This document shows positions 54,896 to 62,559 of a stretch of DNA of 64,000 nt, piece after piece. Positions within the stretch are counted from its first letter, which is position 1; every line of letters begins with the position of its first letter. The stretch lies in assembly GCF_009362785.1 (NCBI RefSeq), contig NZ_WHNQ01000002.1:426296-490295 (forward strand), given 5' to 3'. The DNA comes from Paraburkholderia atlantica. Its GTDB lineage: Bacteria > Pseudomonadota > Gammaproteobacteria > Burkholderiales > Burkholderiaceae. The position numbers and the translations under genes are program-made. The notes below the pieces were generated by a model. That model did no database searches. It saw only the letters and a list, made by a program, of their open reading frames with translations, and had not been told where the DNA came from.

Positions 54896-55702
54896 ATGAG
54901 CACCCCCGAACAGAACGCGGACGACATCATCCTGTCGCTCGAAAACGTCAGCCGTTATTTCGGCAACATCATCGCGCTGAACGACATCACGTTGCGGCTC
55001 AAACGCGGTGAAGTGCATTGTCTGCTCGGCGACAACGGCGCCGGCAAATCGACACTGATCAAGACGCTCGCGGGCGTGTATCAGCCGAGCAAAGGCACCT
55101 ACCGGGTGGACGGCAAACCGGTGCACTTCACGTCGCCGAAAGACGCGCTCGATCTCGGTATCGCGACCGTCTACCAGGATCTCGCGCTGGTGCCGCTGCT
55201 CTCGGTCGCGCGCAATTTCTTCATGGGCCGCGAGCCGCAGAAAAAGCTGTTCGGCTTTCTAAACGTGATGGACCTCGAAACCTGCGCCACCACCGCGCGC
55301 GACAAGCTCGCCGAAATGGGCATCAACGTGCGCGACCCGCATCAGCCGATCGGCACGATGTCGGGCGGCGAGCGTCAATGCCTGGCCATCGCACGCGCGA
55401 TTCACTTCGGTGCGCGCGTGCTGATTCTCGACGAACCGACCGCCGCGCTCGGCGTCAAGCAGAGCTTCAACGTGCTGAAGTTGATCCATAAGGCGCGCGC
55501 CAAAGGCATCTCGGTGATCTTCATCACGCACAACGTGCACCACGCGTATCCGATCGGCGATTCGTTCACGCTGCTCAATCGCGGCCGCTCGCTCGGCACC
55601 TTTACCAAACAGACGATCACCAAGGACGAAGTGCTCGACATGATGGCCGGCGGCGCCGAGATGCAGAAGATGATCGGCGAACTCGAAGGCGCGACGATCT
55701 GA
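54896..55702 (+). CDS. ABC importer ATPase, single domain
   Basis: This is a 268-residue ATPase with Walker [10 protein letters not shown] (residues about 47-55), Q-loop VYQDLAL, signature [15 protein letters not shown], Walker [12 protein letters not shown] and switch histidine ITHNVHH. It has one nucleotide-binding domain like FrcA, not the fused pair of RbsA, so it should act as a dimer. It starts 12 bases after the permease stop and energises inositol import. Confidence 0.92.
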   Translation: MSTPEQNADDIILSLENVSRYFGNIIALNDITLRLKRGEVHCLLGDNGAGKSTLIKTLAGVYQPSKGTYRVDGKPVHFTSPKDALDLGIATVYQDLALVPLLSVARNFFMGREPQKKLFGFLNVMDLETCATTARDKLAEMGINVRDPHQPIGTMSGGERQCLAIARAIHFGARVLILDEPTAALGVKQSFNVLKLIHKARAKGISVIFITHNVHHAYPIGDSFTLLNRGRSLGTFTKQTITKDEVLDMMAGGAEMQKMIGELEGATI

Positions 55703-55777
55703 CCGATTCGCGCGGGATGTCCGGCCTCGGCGCGTTTCGCCCGGCCGGCCTCCGCGCACTGTTACTCAGGACTATTC

Positions 55778-57799
55778 ATGGCTCACTCCAGCACCTCCAG
55801 CGGTTCCGCAGGCAACCGGTTCGCGCCGGGCCGTGCCCGCGACATCGTGTGCCTCGGCCGGCTGGCCGTCGATCTGTACGCGCAGCAGGTCGGCGCGCGG
55901 CTCGAAGACGTGTCGAGCTTCGCGAAGTACCTCGGCGGCTCGTCGGCGAACATCGCGTTCGGCTGCGCGCGGCTCGGGCTCAATGCAGCCATGCTCGCGC
56001 GCGTCGGCAACGATCACATGGGACGCTTCCTGACCGAGACGCTCACGAAGGAAGGCTGCGACGTGAGCCACGTGCGCGTCGATCACGAACGGCTGACCGC
56101 GCTCGTGCTGCTCGGCTTGAAGGACCGCGACACGTTCCCGCTGATCTTCTACCGCGAGAACTGCGCGGACATGGCGGTCGACGAAGCCGATTTCGACGAG
56201 GCGTTCATCGCGTCGTCGAAAGCGCTGCTGATCACCGGCACGCATTTTTCCACCGAGCAGGTCAATCGCACGAGCCGGCGCGCGCTCGAATACGCGCGCC
56301 GCAACGACGTGCGCACCGTGCTCGACATCGACTACCGGCCGGTGCTGTGGGGGCTCACCGGCAAGGCCGACGGCGAGACGCGCTTCGTTGCGAGCGAAGG
56401 TGTCAGCGCGCATTTGCAGCGGATTCTGCCGCTGTTCGACCTGGTGATCGGCACCGAGGAAGAGTTTCGCATCGCCGGCGGCAAGACCGATCTGCGCGAC
56501 GCCCTCGCGATGGTGCGCGCGGTGACGCCGGCCACGCTGGTGCTCAAACGCGGGCCACTCGGCTGTCAGATCATCGACGGCGAGGTGCCTGCATCGCTCG
56601 ACGCTGCGCCGATTCACGGCGGCGTCGAAGTCGAGGTGCTGAACGTGCTCGGCGCGGGCGACGCGTTCGCCTCCGGCTTCCTGTCCGGCTGGCTGCGCGA
56701 TCAGCCGCTCGACGCCTGCGCGCGCGCCGCGAACGCAAGCGGCGCGCTGGTCGTGTCGCGGCACGGCTGCGCCCCTGCGATGCCGACCCCGGCCGAACTC
56801 GACTACTTCCTGCGCGAAGCGCAGGCCGATCCGCAGCGCATGCGCCGGCCGGATCGCGATGCGAAGCTCGCAAGACTGCATCGCGTGTCGCCGGCACGCA
56901 AAGCGTGGCACGAAGTGCTCGGCTTCGCGTTCGATCATCGCAATCCGTTCTTCGAACTCGCGCAGCAGACCGGCGCCGACGAAGCGCGCATTTCCGAGTT
57001 GAAGGCTTTGTTCGTCGAAGCGGTCGCGCAAACCGAACGCGCGTTGAATCTGCAGGGACGCATCGGCGTATTGATCGACGACCGCTATGGTCAGGACGCG
57101 CTGAATGCCGCGACCGGCCGCGGCTGGTGGATCGGCCGTCCGGTCGAGTTGCCCCACTCCGTGCCGCTGGTGTTCGATCATGGCCGCTCGATCGGCACCA
57201 CGCTGATCGCGTGGCCGCAGGAGCACGTCGTCAAATGCCTCGTGCAGTTTCATCCGGATGAGCCGATCGAGCAGCGGCTCGAACAGGAGGCACAACTGCG
57301 CGCGCTGTACGACGCGACCCAGGCCAGCGGCCACGAACTGCTGCTCGAAGTGATTCCGCCGAAGCACGCGTCGCTGCCGCAGGGACCGGACATCGTGTAT
57401 CGCGCGTTGAAGCGCCTGTACAACCTCGGCATCTACCCCGAGTGGTGGAAGCTCGAACCGATGGACGCCGCGCAATGGCAGGCCATCGACGCGCTGATCG
57501 CCGAGCGCGATCCGTATTGCCGCGGCGTCGTGCTGCTCGGCTTGTCGGCGGCGGTCGAGCAGTTGAGCGAAGGCTTTCGTGCGGCCGCGCAAGCGGCGAC
57601 GTGCCGCGGCTTCACGGTCGGCCGCACGATCTTTCACGAACCGAGCCATGCGTGGCTCGCCGGTGAAATCGGCGACGACGAACTGATCGCGCGCGTGCGC
57701 CACACGTTCGAGACGCTGATCGCCGCGTGGCGCGGTGCGCGCGGCGACCCGACGGCGCATGGCGCACCTCATCACTCTCATCAGGAGCAGGCGGCATGA
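55778..57799 (+). CDS. iolC: 5-dehydro-2-deoxygluconokinase fused to DUF2090 aldolase-like domain
   Basis: This is a bifunctional protein of 673 residues. Residues about 20-340 are a PfkB kinase (IVCLGRLAVDLYAQQVG, YLGGSSANIAFGCARLGL, the catalytic-loop motif LGAGDAFASGFLSGWL), which phosphorylates 5-dehydro-2-deoxygluconate. Residues about 350-660 are DUF2090, an aldolase-like domain (HEVLGFAFDHRNPFFELA, GIYPEWWKLEPM, VGRTIFHEPSHAW) that probably splits the phosphorylated product into dihydroxyacetone phosphate and malonate semialdehyde. This would explain the absence of a separate iolJ. Its stop overlaps the iolD start. Confidence 0.92.
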   Translation: MAHSSTSSGSAGNRFAPGRARDIVCLGRLAVDLYAQQVGARLEDVSSFAKYLGGSSANIAFGCARLGLNAAMLARVGNDHMGRFLTETLTKEGCDVSHVRVDHERLTALVLLGLKDRDTFPLIFYRENCADMAVDEADFDEAFIASSKALLITGTHFSTEQVNRTSRRALEYARRNDVRTVLDIDYRPVLWGLTGKADGETRFVASEGVSAHLQRILPLFDLVIGTEEEFRIAGGKTDLRDALAMVRAVTPATLVLKRGPLGCQIIDGEVPASLDAAPIHGGVEVEVLNVLGAGDAFASGFLSGWLRDQPLDACARAANASGALVVSRHGCAPAMPTPAELDYFLREAQADPQRMRRPDRDAKLARLHRVSPARKAWHEVLGFAFDHRNPFFELAQQTGADEARISELKALFVEAVAQTERALNLQGRIGVLIDDRYGQDALNAATGRGWWIGRPVELPHSVPLVFDHGRSIGTTLIAWPQEHVVKCLVQFHPDEPIEQRLEQEAQLRALYDATQASGHELLLEVIPPKHASLPQGPDIVYRALKRLYNLGIYPEWWKLEPMDAAQWQAIDALIAERDPYCRGVVLLGLSAAVEQLSEGFRAAAQAATCRGFTVGRTIFHEPSHAWLAGEIGDDELIARVRHTFETLIAAWRGARGDPTAHGAPHHSHQEQAA

Positions 57800-59766
57800 A
57801 CGAGCGCATCATGCATGACGACACTCCATCCACCAGCGGCGCGACGCAAGCACCCGCCCGCTCCGGCGGCACGATCCGCCTGACGATGGCGCAGGCGCTG
57901 GTGCGCTATCTGGCCGCGCAACGCGTCGCCAGCGAAGACGGCACCAGCGTCGAACCGCTGTTCGGTGGCGTGTTCGCGATCTTCGGCCACGGCAACGTCG
58001 CGGGCATCGGCGAGGCGCTGTATCAGCATCGCGACGCCCTGCCCACTTTCCGGGCGCACAACGAGCAGGCGATGGCGCACAGTGCGATCGCTTATGCGAA
58101 GGCGCACTTTCGCCGCCGCATGATGGCCGCGACGACGTCGATCGGCCCCGGCGCCACCAATCTGCTGACCGCGGCCGCGCTTGCGCACGTGAACCGTCTG
58201 CCGGTGCTGCTGCTGCCCGGCGATATCTTCGTGTCGCGTGCGCCCGATCCGGTGTTGCAGCAGCTCGAGGATTTCAACGACGGCGGCGTATCGGCGAACG
58301 ACGCGTTCAAGCCGCTGTCGCGCTACTTCGACCGCATCGTGCAGCCGGCGCAATTGCTGAGCGCGCTGCCGCGCGCGATCCGTGTGCTGACCGATGCCGC
58401 GTTGTGCGGCCCCGTCACGCTCGCGTTGCCGCAGGACGTGCAGGCGCAGGCGTGGGACTTTCCGGAGGACTTTTTCACGCCGCGCGTCGTGCGTATTCAT
58501 GCACCCGCGCCGCGTAGCGACGATCTCGACGCCGCGTGCGCGCGCTTGCGGCACGCGAAGCGGCCGCTGATCGTCGCGGGCGGCGGCGTGCTGTACAGCC
58601 GCGCGGCCGATGCGCTGCACCGCTTCGCGAGCGCGCATGGCGTGCCGGTCGCGGAAACCCAGGCCGGCAAGAGCTCGCTCTCGTGGAACGATCCGCTGAA
58701 TGCGGGCGCGCTCGGCGTGACCGGGTCGCCGGCCGCCAACGCGCTCGCGCATGACGCCGACTGCGTGCTCGCGCTCGGCACCCGGTTGCAGGACTTCACG
58801 ACCGGCTCGAACACGCTGTTCACGCAAGCCGACGTGATCGCGATCAACGCGAATGGCTTCGACGCGCTCAAGCATCGCGGCTTCGTCGTCGAAGCCGATG
58901 TGAAGCTTGCGCTCGATGCGCTCGCCGGGCCGCTGCAAGGCTGGCTCGCCGAACGCGCGTGGACCGCGCGTGCGCACAAGCTCGCGGCCAGTTGGCGCGA
59001 CACCGTGCAAACGCTCACGCATGCGCCACAACGCGACGCGGTGCTGCCCTACGAGGGCGACGTGATCGGCGCGGTGCAGCGTTCGAGCACGCGCTCGCCG
59101 ACCGACGACATCGTCGTCTGCGCGGCCGGCACGCTGCCCGCCGATCTGCACAAGCTATGGCGCGCGGGCCGGCCCGGCGCGTATCACGTCGAATATGGCT
59201 ACTCGTGCATGGGCTACGAGATCGCGGGCGGCCTCGGCGTGAAGCTCGCGCGGCCCGAGCGCGAGGTCATCGTGATTCTCGGCGACGGCAGCTATCTGAT
59301 GATGAACAGCGAGATCGCGAGCTCGGTGATGCTCGGCGCGAAGCTGATCGTCGTCGTGCTCGACAATCGCGGCTTCGGCTGCATCAACCGGCTGCAACAG
59401 GCTTGCGGCGGCGCACCGTTCAACAATCTGCTCGACGATTGCGCGCACGGCCCGGAAGGCGTGCCGCGCATCGACTTCGCCGCGCATGCGCGCGCGCTCG
59501 GCGCGCAAGCCGAACATGCGCGCAATCTCGCCGAACTCGAAGTGGCGCTGCAACGCGCACGCGCGGCCAAGGGCACGTACGTGATCAGCATCGACACCGA
59601 CCCCGCTCGCACCACCGAAGACGGCGGCTGGTGGTGGGAAGTCGCGGTGCCCGAAGTATCGACGCGCACCGAAGTGCGCGACGCTCGCGCGAAGTACGAC
59701 GCGCAGCTCGCCGCGCGCGCGGCGCCATCTGCAACGCCGCCGTCCCAGGGCAGCGATCACGACTGA
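57796..59766 (+). CDS. iolD: 3D-(3,5/4)-trihydroxycyclohexane-1,2-dione acylhydrolase
   Basis: This is a thiamine-diphosphate enzyme of 656 residues that opens the cyclohexanedione ring to 5-deoxyglucuronate. It has the catalytic glutamate region FRAHNEQAMAHSAIAYAKA, ATTSIGPGATNLLTAAALAH and the ThDP-binding GDGSYLMMNSEIASS with NRGFGCINRLQ. The ATG at 57796 overlaps the iolC stop (ATGA). A frame open to 57727 is rejected. It is the third step of the pathway. Confidence 0.93.
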   Translation: MNERIMHDDTPSTSGATQAPARSGGTIRLTMAQALVRYLAAQRVASEDGTSVEPLFGGVFAIFGHGNVAGIGEALYQHRDALPTFRAHNEQAMAHSAIAYAKAHFRRRMMAATTSIGPGATNLLTAAALAHVNRLPVLLLPGDIFVSRAPDPVLQQLEDFNDGGVSANDAFKPLSRYFDRIVQPAQLLSALPRAIRVLTDAALCGPVTLALPQDVQAQAWDFPEDFFTPRVVRIHAPAPRSDDLDAACARLRHAKRPLIVAGGGVLYSRAADALHRFASAHGVPVAETQAGKSSLSWNDPLNAGALGVTGSPAANALAHDADCVLALGTRLQDFTTGSNTLFTQADVIAINANGFDALKHRGFVVEADVKLALDALAGPLQGWLAERAWTARAHKLAASWRDTVQTLTHAPQRDAVLPYEGDVIGAVQRSSTRSPTDDIVVCAAGTLPADLHKLWRAGRPGAYHVEYGYSCMGYEIAGGLGVKLARPEREVIVILGDGSYLMMNSEIASSVMLGAKLIVVVLDNRGFGCINRLQQACGGAPFNNLLDDCAHGPEGVPRIDFAAHARALGAQAEHARNLAELEVALQRARAAKGTYVISIDTDPARTTEDGGWWWEVAVPEVSTRTEVRDARAKYDAQLAARAAPSATPPSQGSDHD

Positions 59767-59785
59767 AAACCATGAGGACTTCGGC

Positions 59786-60694
59786 ATGACTGCTTTCGAC
59801 GTACGCATCGGCATCAATCCGCTGTCGTGGATGAACGACGACCTGCCGTCGCTCGGCGGCGAGACGCCGCTCGAAGTCGCGCTGACCGAGGGCCGCCAGA
59901 TCGGCTATCAGGGGTTCGAGCTCGGCAACAAGTTTCCCCGCGAGCCGCAAGCGCTGAAAACGCTGCTCGCGCAATACGACCTCGCGCTCGTGTCCGGCTG
60001 GTACTCGGGACAACTGGCCAAACGCAGTGTCGCGGAAGAAATCGACGCGGTCGGCCCGCATCTGGAATTGCTCGCGCAGAACGGCGCGACCGTGATGGTG
60101 TATGGCGAAGTCGCCGATTCGATCCAGGGCGCGCCGCGCCCGCTGTATCAACGGCCGCGCTTTTTCAGCGACGCGCAATGGGCCGACTACGCGGCACGCG
60201 TCGATGAATTCGCGCGCTACACGCTGAGCCGCGGCGTGCGGCTCGCCTATCATCATCACATGGGCGCGTATGTCGAAACGCCCGCCGACGTCGATCAGTT
60301 GATGGCGCGCACCAGCGACGCGGTCGGCCTGCTGTTCGACGCCGGGCACATCACGTTCGCGGGCGGCGACCCGGTGGCCGTGCTCGACAAGCACATCGCG
60401 CGCGTTTGTCACGTGCACTGCAAGGACGTGCGCCCCGCCGTGATGAAGCTCGCGCGCAATCGCAACTGGAGTTTTCTGGATGCGGTGATCGCCGGCGCAT
60501 TCACGGTGCCCGGCGACGGCGCGGTCAATTTTCCGGCGCTGATCGACCGGCTGAAGCGGCATGGTTATTGCGGCTGGCTCGTCGTCGAGGCGGAGCAGGA
60601 CCCAGTGGTCGCGCCGTCGTTCGACTATGCGCAGAAGGGGTACGGAACTTTGCGGGCGCTCGTCGATGCGCCGCTCGGCAAGGAGGCAGCATGA
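59786..60694 (+). CDS. iolE: Inosose dehydratase
   Basis: This is a metal-dependent TIM-barrel enzyme of 302 residues that dehydrates scyllo-inosose. It shows VRIGINPLSWMNDDLPSLGGE, GYQGFELGNKFPRE, YHHHMGAYVETP, LLFDAGHITFAGGDP and CHVHCKDVRP, which are the conserved metal-site strands of IolE. It starts 19 bases after iolD and overlaps iolB at its stop. Confidence 0.95.
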   Translation: MTAFDVRIGINPLSWMNDDLPSLGGETPLEVALTEGRQIGYQGFELGNKFPREPQALKTLLAQYDLALVSGWYSGQLAKRSVAEEIDAVGPHLELLAQNGATVMVYGEVADSIQGAPRPLYQRPRFFSDAQWADYAARVDEFARYTLSRGVRLAYHHHMGAYVETPADVDQLMARTSDAVGLLFDAGHITFAGGDPVAVLDKHIARVCHVHCKDVRPAVMKLARNRNWSFLDAVIAGAFTVPGDGAVNFPALIDRLKRHGYCGWLVVEAEQDPVVAPSFDYAQKGYGTLRALVDAPLGKEAA

Positions 60695-61491
60695 GCTTAT
60701 TGGTAAAGGCAGAGCGCGAAGGCCAGACGATCGCGCGCGTGACGCCGCAGTCGGCTTGCTGGCGCTATGTAGGATTCGCCGCGTATCGGGTCGGCACGAA
60801 CGAACTCGTGTACGTATTCGAACCGGCGCGCGAAACGTGCATCGTCGTGCTGAGCGGCGCGGTCGATATCCAAACGCCGGATACGACATGGAGTTCGCTC
60901 GGTTCGCGCGACAGCGTGTTCGAAGACGCGGCGCCGTACGCGGTATATCTGCCGCCGAACGTGCGCGCGACGGTGCGCGCGAACCGCGACGCGGAAATTG
61001 GTGTCGCGAGCGCGCCGGCCAAGGGCGAGTATCCGGCGCGGCTGATTGAGCCGGCGTCGATGAAGCGCTCGACGCGCGGCAAGTCGCTGAATACGCGCTA
61101 TGTGTGCGACATTCTTCCGCAGACCGAGCCGGCGGAGTCGCTGCTGGTGGTCGAAGTGAGAACGCCGGGCGGTCACGCGTCGAGCTATCCGCCGCACAAG
61201 CACGACACCGACAACATTCCGCACGAAAGCTCGCTCGAAGAAACCTATTATCACCGGCTCGATCCGCCGCAAGGCTTCGCATTTCAGCGCGTCTACACCG
61301 ACTCGCGCGATATCGACGAATCGATGGCCGTCGAGGATCACGACGTCGTGATGGTGCCGCGCGGCTATCATCCGGTCATCGTGCCGTATGGCTACGACTC
61401 GTACTATCTGAACGTGATGGCCGGCAGCCAGCGGGTCTGGCATTTCCATAACGATCCGGCACACGAGTGGATCATGAATAAGGATGCTTGA
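60691..61491 (+). CDS. iolB: 5-deoxy-glucuronate isomerase
   Basis: This is a cupin isomerase of 266 residues that converts 5-deoxyglucuronate to 5-dehydro-2-deoxygluconate. It has SSYPPHKHDTDN with the metal histidines, EETYYHRLDPPQGFAFQRVY, MVPRGYHPVIVPYGYDSYYLN and RVWHFHNDPAHEWI at the end. The ATG overlaps the iolE stop in ATGA. It is the last iol gene here. No clear terminator follows, only a 15-bp tandem repeat. Confidence 0.95.
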   Translation: MSLLVKAEREGQTIARVTPQSACWRYVGFAAYRVGTNELVYVFEPARETCIVVLSGAVDIQTPDTTWSSLGSRDSVFEDAAPYAVYLPPNVRATVRANRDAEIGVASAPAKGEYPARLIEPASMKRSTRGKSLNTRYVCDILPQTEPAESLLVVEVRTPGGHASSYPPHKHDTDNIPHESSLEETYYHRLDPPQGFAFQRVYTDSRDIDESMAVEDHDVVMVPRGYHPVIVPYGYDSYYLNVMAGSQRVWHFHNDPAHEWIMNKDA

Positions 61492-61499
61492 CCATCCGT

Positions 61500-61566
61500 G
61501 AGTCTCGACGCGGTCGGCCTCGACGCGGTCGGCCTCGACGCGGTCGGCTTCGACGCCGTCGGCCCG
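61500..61566. repeat. 15-bp tandem repeat after iolB
   Basis: About four and a half head-to-tail copies of a GTCGGCCTCGACGCG-type unit run from 61500 to 61566. The first begins GAGTCTCGACGCG and the fourth ends in CGACGCC. Short frames in it on both strands are repeat artefacts. Confidence 0.85.
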
Positions 61567-61582
61567 TCAGGGCCCCTGCCCG

Positions 61583-62022
61583 TCACACCAACAGGTTGGC
61601 GGGTTCAGCGCGCACCAAGCGTTCGATATTGCCCATCAGCTGATCCGCGAGGCTTTGCTGCGCCTCATCCGAAGCCCAGGCCACGTGCGGCGTCACGATC
61701 ACATTCGGCCGCCTGGCGATCCGCATCGATGGATTTTCGGACGCGGGCGGCTCGCCTGGCAGCACGTCGAAGCCTATTTCGCTGATCAGCGCTTCATCGA
61801 CCGCGCACGAAAGACTGCTCATCGACGAGCCCACCCCTGGCCGTATCGATGATGAGCGGCTTGCGCTTCATCCCGCGGAACGGGCCGTGGATGGTAATCA
61901 CGTCGCTCGTTGCCAGCATCTCGTCCCACGGCGTGTACAGCGGCCCGAGTCCGTCGCGGTCTTTGTGCGCGGCGAACAGCGGCCGCATGCCGAAGGCTTT
62001 CGCGATCTCGGCCTATCCGCTG
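61583..62022 (-). pseudogene. Decayed D-2-hydroxyacid dehydrogenase fragment
   Basis: Two minus-strand frames, offset by one, carry the C-terminal half of a D-isomer 2-hydroxyacid dehydrogenase. From 62022 the first shows AEIAKAFGMRPLFAAHKD, a broken Rossmann region with an in-frame TAG before it, then TSDVITIHGPFRGMK and IIDTARGGLVDEQSF. The second shows EIGFDVLPGEPPASENP and VTPHVAWASDEAQQSLADQL to the stop at 61583. The frame is broken near 61795-61834, and the N-terminal domain is missing. It is clearly non-functional. Confidence 0.85.
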
Positions 62023-62029
62023 CCACTGT

Positions 62030-62207
62030 CTGGAGAGCCAGTTACTGGCTCAACGCAAACCGGAAACGGGGACACTCATCGCGCCGTCGAGACTCAATGG
62101 GTTGAAGGTAAACGGCTACACGCTGAACCTGCTCAAATCGCGCGCGGATCTGCGCCAAACTGAAGAGCTTTCAGGATTGGCTATTCGAGGAGCTTGGGGC
62201 GGGATGA
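62030..62207 (+). pseudogene. Possible remnant of a LysR-type regulator C-terminus
   Basis: Plus-strand fragments read SQLLAQRKPETGTLIAP and NGYTLNLLKSRADL in one frame, then AKLKSFQDWLFEELGAG and a stop at 62205-62207 in another. The order resembles the end of GcvA-type LysR proteins (SGTLVAPF, then YYLVYP, then FRDWLLEE). A one-base shift separates the two. The match is from memory of the family, so the call is tentative. The bases 62208-62366 show nothing recognisable. Confidence 0.45.
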
Positions 62208-62366
62208 AGCGTCTGCCGAGAATCTTTGCTCAATCAAACGCAATCCCCCTTTTGGCCGTCGTGACGACGGAATATCTGACGTCGCGCGCTTCCCCGCATT
62301 AACAAGCGGTGCTGCCGACATACCAATCCCTCATCTCAGACTCGGCTTATTTTGTTTCTATCTCAA

Positions 62367-62397
62367 AAATCTAAACTGAACTCAGTTTCAGAGATTT
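62367..62397. promoter_or_regulatory. Long palindrome upstream of the adhesin gene
   Basis: AAACTGA (62373-62379) and TCAGTTT (62382-62388) are perfect arms around AC. AAATCT (62367-62372) and AGATTT (62392-62397) extend the symmetry. It sits in an AT-richer stretch about 165 bases before the adhesin ATG and is a good candidate operator for that gene. There is no known binding protein for it. The sequence from 62398 to 62559 shows only the adhesin leader. Confidence 0.55.
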
Positions 62398-62559
62398 AGC
62401 AGAAGCCGCTTCAGGTTGATCCGGGCAGCGTCGCAGGTTGTTTCTGTTGCCTCAATCCCGCAATTTCGTAGCTGATATTGGAAAACCCAAAAGCGCGACG
62501 ACAGTCTCCTATTACTTCGCATCCCTACCGTTATATCTAACTCCGATAGGAATCACATC

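Noticed and set aside
61404..61785. Short frames rich in DAVGL or TASRP repeats.
   Set aside because: They are direct products of the 15-bp tandem repeat and have no other support.
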